Origin: Puffinus mauretanicus
Taxonomy: Eukaryota; Chordata; Aves; Procellariiformes; Procellariidae
Direction of reading: 5' to 3'
Length of the DNA: 64,000 bases
Assembly (NCBI GenBank): GCA_023333565.1
Contig: JAJKFH010000385.1
Coordinates: 992,001 to 1,056,000, forward strand
Shown: piece by piece, positions 9,892 to 20,835 of the stretch
Layout of the letters: every line of letters begins with the position of its first letter
How positions within the stretch are numbered: the stretch's first letter is position 1
Program-made: the position numbers and the translations under genes
Notes under the pieces: generated by a model
The model's input: only the letters and a program-made list of their open reading frames with translations
Told to the model about the DNA's origin: nothing
The model's database searches: none

Positions 9892-12110
9892 AAAATACTC
9901 AAGCTAGTAGGACTTGATGCTGAATGTATTGCTTTAAAGTATTTCCTTAATTTTTCTTTTTTTTTTTTAGTGTAGAGTGGGTTAACTAACATGAACTGTG
10001 TTTAAACTTTAATGATTTCCCTGAAAAAATGGGTTCAGGGAAGAATAAATAATTCAGATGTAGGTTCTCAGAGAATCCTAAAATCATATGTTTATATTTA
10101 AATAAAAGTCTAATCAAAAGCCCAAGAAGCCAATAAATACTCTTACATTAGTTTCACTTGGCTTTGGTCATGCTTTATACGGAGAAATCAAAGAGCTATA
10201 GGATCTATTTTCCAAAGTTTCCACGTTTTTTGTTGGGGACAGTAATTATGTTCTCACCATGACAGTTAAGATAACGCACAAATACATCGATGCTGCCAAA
10301 CACTAAATGAAATACACTTGTATTTACTATTGTACCCACATTGAAGGAATAGAGATATGAGTAAAAAGTAGAGTCATGGCATTGCATGACATAGCATCAG
10401 CTGGAGGCTGTGCTTTCTTCTCACTCCCAAGTTCTTTGATCTCCCAAGAGAGACTGAGCAAAGTTGCAGATTACGATGGGAAAATGAACAAACGAGCTGA
10501 TGTGGCTCCCCAAACAGCTGATGTGGCTGCTTTTCCTGCAGAGGTCCAAGATCACTGAGTTTGATGCTCAGCTGGTGTCAGTTCAGCCGCTTGCACATCG
10601 AGTTTCAGGGACACCACAAAATATTGAGCCCAAAATCTTCCACTTCTGAAAGCACGCATACCCAAAACACTTGGCTCAGATGCACAGGCCTATTATTTTA
10701 CAGCTGTGTTATTAAAAATAAATCAGCTGCTGTGTAAGCAGTGCTTTTACTTTATAGAATTTGTTTAGCAGTTCATTAAAAAACAATGGTTGCTATTTTC
10801 TCATCTTGGAATAAAATATCTCATCAATTTATGACGATTTTGGTGTTGGCCACAAGGAATATCTCATCAGGAGGAGCAGAATTCGCAGTTCTGCAATCTT
10901 ACTTATTCCTGATGAAAGCAGCTTTTCACAGGATTTGAATGTATCTCAAAAATATTTATTGATGTACTGATGGGACATATTCCTGGCTAGACATCTGCAT
11001 TAGTGTTTTTACTCCGTGTCTGTTAACTTAGAAGGGAAGAAGTTAGCAAATGTGCTGTGCTTTCTTCTTAAAACTGTGGTGTAGCACAGCTCTGCAGGCC
11101 CGTGGAAGAAGATATAAATGTGCTAAAGGGAACCTTTAAAAGACAAGACAGTGAAAGTCTTGCAAAACTCAACAGTAAAGCATTTTTTCTCATTCCAACC
11201 TACTGTTTCCTTCATGGTGATTTTCTGGAAGACTACCCATTCAGCTTAGAGGAAGCGAACCCCATGAAGTCTGGAGCACCAACTTCATGTTGATAATACA
11301 AAACAGGGTAATGTTTGGTTGTAGATTCATCTCACCTAGTTGTAGGCATTTAGAGGAGTGAGTGTTCATGTCAGAAATCTTCCTTTGCTGATGGTTCACA
11401 GAGACACGTAGGCCTAGAAGCTGATTTACTCCTTAGATAGGCTCCAACATGTCTCTAAAATAACATTCCTCCCTCTAGTTACCCTTTATCCTGGGGTTCC
11501 AGAGTCAAAACTCTATTGTGTCTTTGGACCAAGAGAAACTCTGATTAACTCAGAGTTTTTGAATTTTAAATTGAATTTTGTCAATTCCTCCTTTCCTCAG
11601 ATGGACACATAAGGAAGTGACTCTGGTGGTACTGCACCATTTCAGAATAAGGTGTGTTATATTTGTATTTTATCTTATAATGGAAACAAAATTTTGCTAG
11701 CCAGGAATTCTGCATGGTTTACATTCTTTTGAAATGCAGATTTTAAGATCCTGAAAGCTGGTATGTAAACTACTACACCAGAGGTTTAATTTTCTTTTTC
11801 TTCATAATCTCTGTAGAAATAAAGAAATCAGAGATGAAAAAATCCTCTTAGGTTATTTGACCAACTCCCACTCTCATTTAATTTATTCCCTACCACATTG
11901 TCCACTCTTGTTGTAAATGACTTTTAATAAACCTTTCACCAGTTTATCTGGGAGGCTGCTCCTCATTGCTAGCTCACAGAGGTTACTCCTACTTATATCC
12001 ATGGACTATTAAAGAAGTATTCTGTTCCTGCCTTTGTTTTTAAAACACAATGGGTCAAAGCCTTAGGTTTCTTTTAAGGCGATATAGTATCTTTTGGAGG
12101 GACAAGTTTT
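9892..12110. other. Unannotated DNA, no gene recognised
   Basis: No repeat or coding match was recognised. A T-rich run of about 12 bases ends near 9968. Open frames stay under about 65 codons and look random. Confidence 0.6.
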
Positions 12111-12268
12111 GAGTCACCATTCCTGGAAGTATTTAAAAGACGTGTAGATGAGGTGCTTAGGGACATGGTTTAGTGGGCATGGTAGTGTTGGGTTGACAGT
12201 TGGACTCAATGATCTTAGAGGTCTTTTCCAACCTTAATGATTCTATGATCTTCTATGATCTTCTATGA
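12111..12268 (+). mobile_element. Short CR1 LINE 3' end
   Basis: Only the last 158 bases of a CR1 are present. They start at GAGTCACCATTCCTGG, pass through the ORF2 C-terminus ([16 protein letters not shown] by translation, then stop) and the 3' UTR, and end in a tail. The sequence is close to the 3' parts of the copies at 7740 and 19121. The tail is three copies of a 10-base unit TTCTATGATC (12241-12268), not the usual 8-base unit. Extreme 5' truncation is common for CR1. Confidence 0.9.
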
Positions 12269-13392
12269 AAATGGCCCCATTTTGTGGGTTTGATTTTTTT
12301 TCTTTTTCAATCCTAGCAAAGGGCTACAGGCATTTTCCTTTTAGCGCCTCATCATACCTGTAAGGTTGCTGCAGCCTTACCCTGCTGTGGATGGTCTCAT
12401 CCATGGACTCAGACTTCTCTCCCCAAAAGGCAGATTTCACAGTTCTCCTGCTATGACTGTCTCAAGTCAACAGCACCTCCTATAGCCTCTGGGCTCACGC
12501 AGGACATGGAACTCGTTTACTTAAACATCATTCTTCCCTTCAGCCATACAAACTTGTAGTGGACCTGCAGGCAGACACATCAAGAATTTCTCATCTGGGA
12601 GATGGGGCTCTGGGCCCAGCTACCCAAGTTAATTGCATATTTTGTCCTATGACTGTTCACTGTCAAATATGTTAGCAGTTTTGGCAGCAACATCATGCCT
12701 GGGAGAACCATGGTCCTCCCTCTTCCAAGTGACTATTCTCATCGCAGATCCCCATGGTGTGAAACCTCCTACTTCCTTTCCCTGGATCTTCTGAATGTTT
12801 CATTTGTCTCAAAAGTGACACTGCTGTAGTGGGAAAAGTGAACATTACCTCTGGAAACATGGGTGACATGGATCTGAACACCCTGAGGACAGTCTGGCTC
12901 CACTAGCTGAACATATGAGCTACATGTGTATGTATATATGCACACATGTATAGAGATTTAGGACTTTAAATCTGATTTTATGTAGGCATTAAACTCAGAC
13001 TAAAAAGTGATCAGTCTGGGACAGAAAATAAATTTCCGAGGCTCTCCTCTGTATCCCACTGGTGTAAGCTCTGTTACAATGGCAGCTCTGGTGAGTCCCA
13101 GTCTTATATGCCTACTTCTTCCAGTACACCTTGTGGAAATCTAGACTGTGACAATACAGTTAAGGGGGCACAAGCTAGAACCATGTGTGCACTAACAACT
13201 ATGTGCCATGCCTTTACTTACTGGTCCTGTAAGGTCTTCTTACAGAAGTACTGTACCAATGATGTTCATATTGCAGCCAAAACTCAATCAGCCACACAGG
13301 TCCTTGCCTATGTTGTATCAGATCTTGTAAATGATAAGATCTTTTAAGTAGGAGCAGATTTGTCTGAAGCTGGCCTTATTGAAGCATAAGAG
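12269..13392. other. Unannotated DNA, no gene recognised
   Basis: No repeat family or coding exon was recognised. A plus frame at 13108-13347 (79 codons) has no family resemblance and no supporting context. Confidence 0.55.
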
Positions 13393-13490
13393 GATACAAG
13401 GTGGTCCAGTGGTTACAGCCATGTATCTGCCCCATTGACACTATAGGCGGGGGTGTGCTTAACCCAGACTATAGTATTAAGCTTTCTCCT
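13393..13490 (+). repeat. Possible ancient tRNA-derived SINE head
   Basis: TGGTCCAGTGG at 13402-13412 fits the RNA polymerase III A-box rule TRGYNNARNGG exactly and is followed by TTACAGCC, a pattern seen in tRNA-derived SINEs. No clear B box follows, so this may be a decayed element or chance. The 3' limit is arbitrary. Confidence 0.3.
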
Positions 13491-13699
13491 CTGCCGTGCT
13501 TTTGAAAGAGTTTATCTAAAGCTGCTGTCTCTCTGTGGGACTGCATCCAACCAGTCTGAGCACCGGTCTACTTTGGGTGGAAAGTAGCCTTTCACAAAGG
13601 ATACCTGTAGTCCCTGATGTCTAACTCAGCACTATTGAATTCTTGCAGCTAGGTATGTGAACGTCAGGCATAGCAGTGTTAAGAGTCACTACACCCAAG

Positions 13700-13816
13700 T
13701 GTCCTTTCATTCTGGCCCTGAGTGTTATGTGATGTGACCAAGGAAGTGTATAGCAGAACAAGAGCCAGGTTCCACTCCACAGCATTACAAACTGCCGTCT
13801 TAACCACTGGATCATC
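13700..13816 (-). repeat. Possible ancient tRNA-derived SINE (MIR-like)
   Basis: On the minus strand TGATCCAGTGGTTAAGAC (starting 13814) resembles an A-box head with one mismatch. It is followed about 40 bases later by a GGAACCTGGCTCT stretch and then CTTCCTTGGTCAC, in the order seen in MIR/CORE-type SINEs. Similarity is weak and the assignment needs a profile search. It lies about 400 bases from the opposite-strand head at 13393. Confidence 0.35.
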
Positions 13817-16800
13817 CTTCTTCTTTGTACCAGAACTATGTATAAAAGGTCTATTGGATATGGTGTCTGACCACTCCCTCATTCCCTTGGTACTGATTTC
13901 ACATTCATCCTAAAGCAAAGGCAGCCTCTTTCACCTTTTGATATAGAGAGTTTAAGTCCTGAGAATGGAGACACTGAGCATTGAATTGTAATACCTGGTT
14001 GACATCTAGTTTCCCCAACACTTGGCACTAGAATGGTTAAATTAAAAACAAATCATGTTTACAGTGATCTGAGTGGCACTTACACGCCAGTTCACAGCAA
14101 TCTCTTCTTTTGAATTTAATACATGAAATTAAAATCTTTTTCATCCAACAGAGGCTAAAGCAATTACAACACTCTTGCTTAATATTTAATTTACTGTAGG
14201 AGCTTTCCCGAGCTTATCTCTAAGTTTGTTTTTTCTAGTGAAGAGTTTGGATTCCTTGCCATTATCATAATTTTAGATTGGAGTCAGGGATAAAATGCTG
14301 GACAGCTCATCAAATGATTTGTTCCAAAAATAATGCTTGTATCTGTGATGAGTATAATAAAGCCTGTGTGCGTAATTGCAAAACATATAATATATTTTCC
14401 TCCACCTCTTGTTTTGGCTATGTGTTATCATAACCTCTGTTAGCCTATTCACAGCAAGCAAATCCTACCATTGAAATCTTGAAATTAAAGTTGTTACTCT
14501 TTTTTTACAGGGGTGGATTAAATGGAAATATCAGTGTCTCACCATCCTGCCTCAGATAAAACCTAATCCTTCTTAAGATAAAAAAGGATGGATTTTGAGG
14601 GATACAGCACAGAAGGAATCAATTCCCTGATTTTTTTTTCCTCATTTACTTATCTTTAGGCTAAATAGGATTTGGAAAGCATGATGTTGACTGTGAGTAA
14701 TTGACTGCATAGCAACTGTAAGCAGAATTTTTATTATATATAGAGGCAAAGGGTTACACTCAGAAAATGTATCAGATTAAACCCAACACTACAGTTTTTC
14801 AAATGTTCCTAGGGTGTCAAAATACATTGGCTTCTGGGTGTCCAACCTGATATGCCCTTAGAATGACCTGATTTTCTGAAAACAAAATCTCTGTTATATC
14901 ACTAGTCACTTTCGAAACTTTGGAACAAATAGTTAAGGTATTTTGGCTTGGTATCAAAATGTGCAGTTCTCATGGAAAGTATTACATGCTCTAGCATTAT
15001 ATGGCGGGTGTGTTAAGTTTTCCATCTGATGCATCAGAAGCCTTGCCTTTTTAAAAGTTTATGCTCTCAGCTCAAGGGATTTTATGTCATGGAAAACTTT
15101 AATGATGGAATGAATGAAGTATTTTATCCTAATATGGCTTTAATTTTCATGGTTTGCCATCTTCTGGGCCGTCCCGACATTTTCTGCAACAAGTGTTCAG
15201 AAGTTGCTTGAATATGCAAACACATCTCCCAACTTCATGTCCTTTTGCATCTCATTTCCTGGTTCTTTTTCTCATAGTTATATACCAGCCTGGTATATAA
15301 AACTGGTTCCTTAGAAGGCCCTATATAAAGATCAAGGACCCTAGTATAATTGAGCTGGATGTAGAGTCCATTGCTAAACACAGACACCTCGCATGGCTTG
15401 GGCAGGGTGATCCTCAGAGTCCAAATCAAGCTACATTATTCTTCTGAGCACCTCTGAATGGGATGCAGACATCACTACTGAGTTCAGCTTGAATGGGAAG
15501 ATAAGATGGAGAGTAGACGAAGTGATAAGACAATAAAAATATCATACATCGCATAGGAATTTGCAATGGATTTTTCAGAGCTTGAAGTTTGGCTTAGTGG
15601 TGATTAAACTTTTTTTTTTTTAAGAATTATTTTATGAGTGCTTTATGGGGCTAGAGGTAGAGCTGCTATCTCATTTTGTAGTCAGCATCCACGTCACCAA
15701 GAGACAATTCACAACAGCATGTGTAATGCAATTCTATTCCATGGTTTATACGTGGTGAAAAGTTCACCTTTTGAATTCCAAGTGCTGAACTCTCTGAAGT
15801 GGGTGAATTTTGATACCGAATGGAAATGGATGCTGATTGACATTTTGCAGCACTTACATTTTGAATTGCTCAGTGCTTCCAAAAACTCCTTGTTTTTATT
15901 CTAATTATGACTGCCATCAAGAAGCTTAGAAATTCCACTGCACGTTTTATAGAAGCTAAATATTCCTTATTGCCTTGAGAATTCTTAGAGGAAAATGGGT
16001 ACACTTCTTGTTTAATCTAAACAAACGAGTGAAATCAATCTGACCACATCAGAAATTTGTTTGGAGAAATCCCTGTGACGGAGTTTGGCTAACTTGTTGT
16101 TTCTTTTTTGGCACCTTCTTGTTCATCTTCTACAGATTATTGCAGTTGCTATAACATAAGGGCTGTTTTATGGGGAAACTATTTGATGCAACATGCCTGG
16201 TGCCTCTGCATATGGTAGACTTTTTTTCCAGAGGACAAGCTCAGTCTTCAAGCATGAGAAACTCTTTGTAAAAGATGCCAAAAATCCTCTCTGACCAACA
16301 CTTTTTTATATTTTATGAGTCTCATTAGTCTTTGTTTGGCCATCCACTTATGCATTAACATATGCTATCAATAAGTATTACAAGTGTTCACAGTTCATGC
16401 CATCCTGTGAAGCACACACAATGGGATGTAAATTACTCTGAGATAAAACTACAGGAATTATCTTTATAGGCAAAGAATCATCATCATTTTGGCCAACTGC
16501 TGACAGTTTTCAAGTCTAAATGAGTTTTGGCTGGGTTCAGTGCTATTCAATCGGGGACAAGGCCATGTATCCAAGCACATAGCTTTTTGGTTTGGCTTGC
16601 AGCAGTTAAAGGCACTTTAGTCCTAGTCAGCTTGCTACTATTTCATGGCTGTATAAGACTCTGCCTAAAAGTAAGCTGTTAATTTTTATTTTCATATAAA
16701 ACATTTAAATCACAGTGCTGGAGCACTGTTTCATCTCAGAACACTGCTGATGCGACATGTGGATGTTACCTCACTAATCCAGTCCTTAGCTAGGTTGGTA

Positions 16801-18887
16801 CTGTCAGAAAGACAGCCCTGGTCTAGCAAGGCCTTTTGGGACTCAAGGTCTATTGGAGATGGGCAGATGATCTCTATCCAGCAATAAGGGGAGAAAACAA
16901 TGGGCTCTTGCTTGGCCCGTGTGGGCTGTTGGTTCTCAGAGAAGCTGAAGACAGAATGAAACTCAAAGTGACAACCGACAACTGTACCATGTCTTTCCCC
17001 TGGTTCAACTGTGTAATACAGTAGCAAGACAGCTTAGGGAAGTGGAAATAAATGGCCAGACTGTGTCCACACTATAAAACTTCAGGTGCTGATTAAATCT
17101 GGAACTACTCATACTTGCTCATACTAATGTTATTGAATTCAGCACAGAAACAACAACCATGGCTACTTTTATCTCAAAATATGGCTGATAGTGGGACTGT
17201 CTTTCATATAGTAATTTGGAGCAATCAGATCAATGATGGGAAGAACCTGAATGTCTCCATCAGGTGAATGTCTTATTCAGTATGTCATTGCACAGGACAT
17301 TTAGACCAACATGAATGATTTAGGCAACTAATTTTGGGAGAAGCTTTTAGGTTATTAGGCCACATTTTACCTGGACCCTTTATTTCAGAGATACAAGAAG
17401 TCAGATTTCCAGAAAAGTTAACTTTCCTCTAGTAAAAGTTTCAGGAACGTTCTTTAGCAGAAGTTGTCAATTTTCAAAATGAAAATAATCTCTTCAGATG
17501 AAAGGTCACTACATCTTATTTTAAAAGTAGCACTATTCCACATTCCTGACAGCTGTATGCTTTCTAGTTTCCTTTCTTTATCTTTGTTTTTCTGGGGGAG
17601 GGAAGGTGTTAAATGAGAATTCAAGGAGACCCAAATAGTCACCCAAATGGTATTTTTCTGCAAGTAACTGATTTACCCTCTACTAGCTCTACTAGTCAGC
17701 TCTACTAGGACTGAATCTTTATCACACATTAACATGTCTTTAGATAAGAAGAGATTGTCCTTATCATTCAGATGGGACTAATGATAAAGGGAGCTAGTGC
17801 TAAACTAAGCTTTATGTGTAGGCTTTTGCTGTAGTATACATATAAGGCTCAGCAAATCTGTAAGTGTTTTAGAGAGGTGGCCAGAAAAGATTCCAAGTTT
17901 CTCATGAAAACTCTCAAGAAAAAAACCTTTTTTTATTCATCCTCATTACAAGACAATTTGAACATTCTTGAGCCAAAAGAGCTTGGAAATTTGCCAAGTA
18001 TCATATGAACAGATTACAAGATTTTACAAACTGCTGGGGCCTAGTCAGAGCTGTGTAAATGAGCTGCAATAAAGTGACCAAAGGCTGTACCATCCTAGCA
18101 TGCAGCTTTTCTTTGCCTAGTTCCATCTCTTGGACATATTTACTGGGGGTGTTCATATTATTTTGGCCCAAATCATCAAATCTGTTAAGATGATGCAGTA
18201 CAGATCCAGCAGGTGCCTTAGGCACTGCAGGTTTCAGGACTTCAGTGCTTAAGTGTTGGGGTCTGATGCCACAAGTGGAACTCATATTCTTGCGTCATGT
18301 GCAGTGACTGAAGAGATATAGGCTCCCAGGAATGGGATTTACAGGAAGCAGGGGGCTAAAGGGGTATATCTTTGCCAGTTGGTAGGAAATGATGCAGAAA
18401 TTCCTCTGTCTTAAATTTGGTCTGCCTGCCTGAAGCAGGGCTGAAGGAGTCAGAAATGCTCTTTGTGTATAATTCATGTAGTTTAGAAGGAGTATAATGC
18501 TGCAGCTTAGTGGGCACAGGAAAGGAGAAAACTGATTTCTGATCCTTCTTCCTGGGCTGTTTATGTTTTGGTGGTTTTTTGTTGGTTTTGTTTTATTTTT
18601 TACATTAAAGAGTCATAGAAAAATAGAAGTAGAAACACTTTAAGGAAAAAAGCTCATATCACTCACTGACTTCTCTGACCAGAATGATAAAAAATCAGAT
18701 TCATCCCTGCCTTCAAGTTGTGTCTTATATCCTTGTTTCAGCCTAGATCAGGAGCATGCTTCTGAACACTTTGGTTCACAGTGCAGAGCAGTCTTGGAGA
18801 CCACAGCCTGGATCCCTTTAACTGAAACAAAATAAAAGGTAGTTCTTTAGGAGCATGCCAGATGCTCTTTAGGAGCATAGCATAGCA
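13817..18887. other. Unannotated AT-rich DNA, no gene recognised
   Basis: No LINE, LTR or host exon was recognised. Open frames are all under about 100 codons. The pair at 16731-17027 (minus) and 16836-17024 (plus) overlaps on opposite strands and has no family match. A CTCTACTAG short repeat occurs at 17678-17708. Confidence 0.6.
17678..17708. repeat. Short tandem CTCTACTAG repeat
   Basis: CTCTACTAG occurs at 17678-17686, directly again at 17687-17695, and a third time at 17700-17708 after four spacer bases. Confidence 0.85.
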
Positions 18888-19120
18888 AAACCCTGGACTT
18901 CAGGAGAACAGATTTTGGCCTGTTCAGGGCACCTGCTTAGAAGAATCTCATGGGAGATAGCGCTGGAGAAAGTAGGAGTCCAGGAGAGCTGTTTGATTTT
19001 CAAGGATCACCTCCTCCAAGCTCAAGAATGGTCCATCTGGCTGTGCAGGAAGTCAAGCAAAGGTGGCAGGAGGTTCACCACCAGATGAACAAGGAGCTCA
19101 TAACAAAGCTCAAACAACAA
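18888..19120 (+). mobile_element. Old CR1 LINE, 5' segment of a split copy
   Basis: This segment encodes the linker between the endonuclease and RT domains of CR1 ORF2. The clearest part by translation is LFDFQGSPPPSSRMVHLAVQ followed by [20 protein letters not shown]. The same region is present on the minus strand at about 53640-53830 (LDFQGSPPPSSRKVHLVVQ), which fixes the homology and orientation. The copy is interrupted at about 19120 by a younger CR1 and resumes at 19858. Its 5' limit was judged from shared bases with the 53.8-kb copy and is approximate. Confidence 0.85.
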
Positions 19121-19857
19121 CCACAACAACCCCATGCAACGCTACAGGCTTGGGGAAGAGTGGCTGGAAAGCTGCCCAGAGGAAAAGGACCTGGGGGTGC
19201 TGGTTGACAGGCGGCTGAATATGAGCCGGCAGTGTGCCCAGGTGGCCAAGAAGGCCAATGGCATCCTGGCTTGTACCAGAACTAGTGTGGCCAGCAGGAG
19301 TAGGGAGGTGATCATGCCCCTGTACTCGGCACTGGTGAGGCTGAACCTCGAATCCTGTGTTCAGTTTTGGACCCCTCATTACAAGAAGGACATGGAGGTG
19401 CTGGAGCATGTCCAGAGAAGGGCAACGAAGCTGGTGAAGGGCCTGGAGCACAAGTCTTATGAGGAGCGGCTGAGGGAACTGGGGTTGTTTAGTCTGGAGA
19501 AGAGGAGGCTGAGGGGAGACCTCATGCGCTCTACAACTACCTGAAAGGAGGTTGTAGCGAGGTGGGTGTTGGTCTCTTCTCCCAAGTAACAAGTGATAGG
19601 ACGAGAGGAAATGGCCTCAAGTTGCGCCAGGGGAGGTTTAGATTGGACATTAGGAGAAATTTCTTTACTGAAAGAGTGGTCAGGCCTTGGAACAGGCTGC
19701 CCAGGGAAGTGGTAGAGTCCCCATCCCTGGAAGTATTTAAAAGACGTGTAGATGAGGCATTTAGGGACGTGGTTTAGTGGTCATGGTGGTGTTGGGTTGA
19801 TGGTTGGACTCAATGATCTTAGAGGTCTTTTCCAATGTTAATGATTCTATGATTCTA
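19121..19857 (+). mobile_element. CR1 LINE nested inside an older CR1
   Basis: This 5'-truncated CR1 of about 740 bases begins at CCACAACAACCCCATGCAAC and ends with TGATTCTATGATTCTA. It covers the ORF2 thumb/C-terminal region and the 3' UTR, and it matches the copy at 7740-8919 closely. It sits between two parts of one older CR1 (18888-19120 and 19858-20835), at an A-rich spot in the older element. I could not define a clear target duplication because the junctions are A-rich. It therefore inserted later than the host element. Confidence 0.93.
19134..19777 (+). pseudogene. CR1 ORF2 C-terminal fragment with a frameshift
   Basis: Two adjoining frames, 19134-19544 and 19562-19777, together cover the C-terminal part of CR1 ORF2 seen intact at 7832-8911. 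Comparison of the DNA shows one base missing at about 19524 (CTCATGCG here, CTCATTGCG in the other copy), which shifts the frame shortly before ACAACTACCTGAAAGG. The catalytic FADD box is absent because the 5' truncation lies downstream of it. The second frame ends VDEAFRDVV, matching VDEALRDMV in the intact copy. This is a dead LINE fragment. Confidence 0.9.
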
Positions 19858-20835
19858 AAAAAAAAGCATACAGGAGGTGGAAGCAGAGACACAAGACCTG
19901 GGAGGAATACAAAGACATTATAGGAACATGCAGGGATGTGATCAGAAAAGCCAAAGCCCACCTGGAGTTTAGTCTGGTGAGGGACATGAAGGGCAATGAG
20001 AAAGGCAGGTACATGAACAGCAAAAGAAAGACTAGGGAAAATGTAGGCATGTTGCTGAACACGACAGGGGACCTGGTGACAAAGGAGACAGAAAAGGCTG
20101 AGCTGCTCAATGTCTTCTCTGCCTTGGTCTTTACTGGTAAGATAGTCCTTCAGGAATCCATGGGATGCACCCATAAGTGCTGAGGGAGCTGGTCAATGTC
20201 ATTGCAAAGCCACTCAATTATCTTTGAAATCAAAAGTCACTCCTACCTTCAACAAGGGCAAGAAGGAGGATCCAGGGAACTACAGGCTGGTCAGCCTCAC
20301 CTTGATCCCTGGGAAGGTGATGGAGCAATTAATCCTAGAAACCATTTCCAAACATATGAAGAACAAGAAGATGGTTGGGAGTAGTCAGCATGGCTTTATT
20401 ACGGGGAAATCATGCTTTACCAGGCTGATCGCCGTCTATAATGAGATGACCAGCTTAGTGAACGTTGACAGAGCAGTGGATGTTGTTTATCTTGTTTTTA
20501 GCAAGGCTTTTGACACTGTCCGCCACAACATCCAGATAGACAAAGTGAAAAAATGCAGGTTAGATAAGTGGACAGTGAGGTGGATGGAAAATTGGCCAAA
20601 TGGCCAGACACAGAAGGTTGTGGTCAATAATGCAAAGTCCAGCTGGAGGCCAATCACTATTCGTGTATTCCAGGGGTTGATACTGGGGACAGTATTCTTT
20701 TTATTAATCACTTGAACGATGTGGCAAAGTCACCCTCAGCAAGTTTGCTGATGATACAAAGCTGGTGGCTGATACACCAAAGGGTTGTGCTGCCATTCAG
20801 AGGATCCTGGGCAGAACAGAGAAATGAGCAGAAAA
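19858..20835 (+). mobile_element. Old CR1 LINE, 3' segment of a split copy
   Basis: The older CR1 resumes here after the nested insertion. The first frame (to 20183) continues the endonuclease-RT linker and includes VTKETEKAELLNVFSALVFT. A second frame (20224-20715) carries the N-terminal RT: a YRLVSLTLIPGKVMEQLI region, SQHGFITGKSC, and VDVVYLVFSKAFDTVRHN (motif A region). Motif B has decayed to RVFQGLILGTVFF where an intact copy has [11 protein letters not shown] further out-of-frame stretch near 20735-20765 encodes the remains of the ADDTKL box. Frameshifts lie near 20185-20225 and 20715. The copy lacks its thumb, 3' UTR and tail, so it was also truncated at its 3' side. Confidence 0.88.

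Noticed and set aside
18605..18650. GAGTCATAGAAAAATAGAAG, faintly like a minus-strand CR1 tail
   Set aside because: Only one tail-like unit is present and the following bases do not match the CR1 3' UTR.
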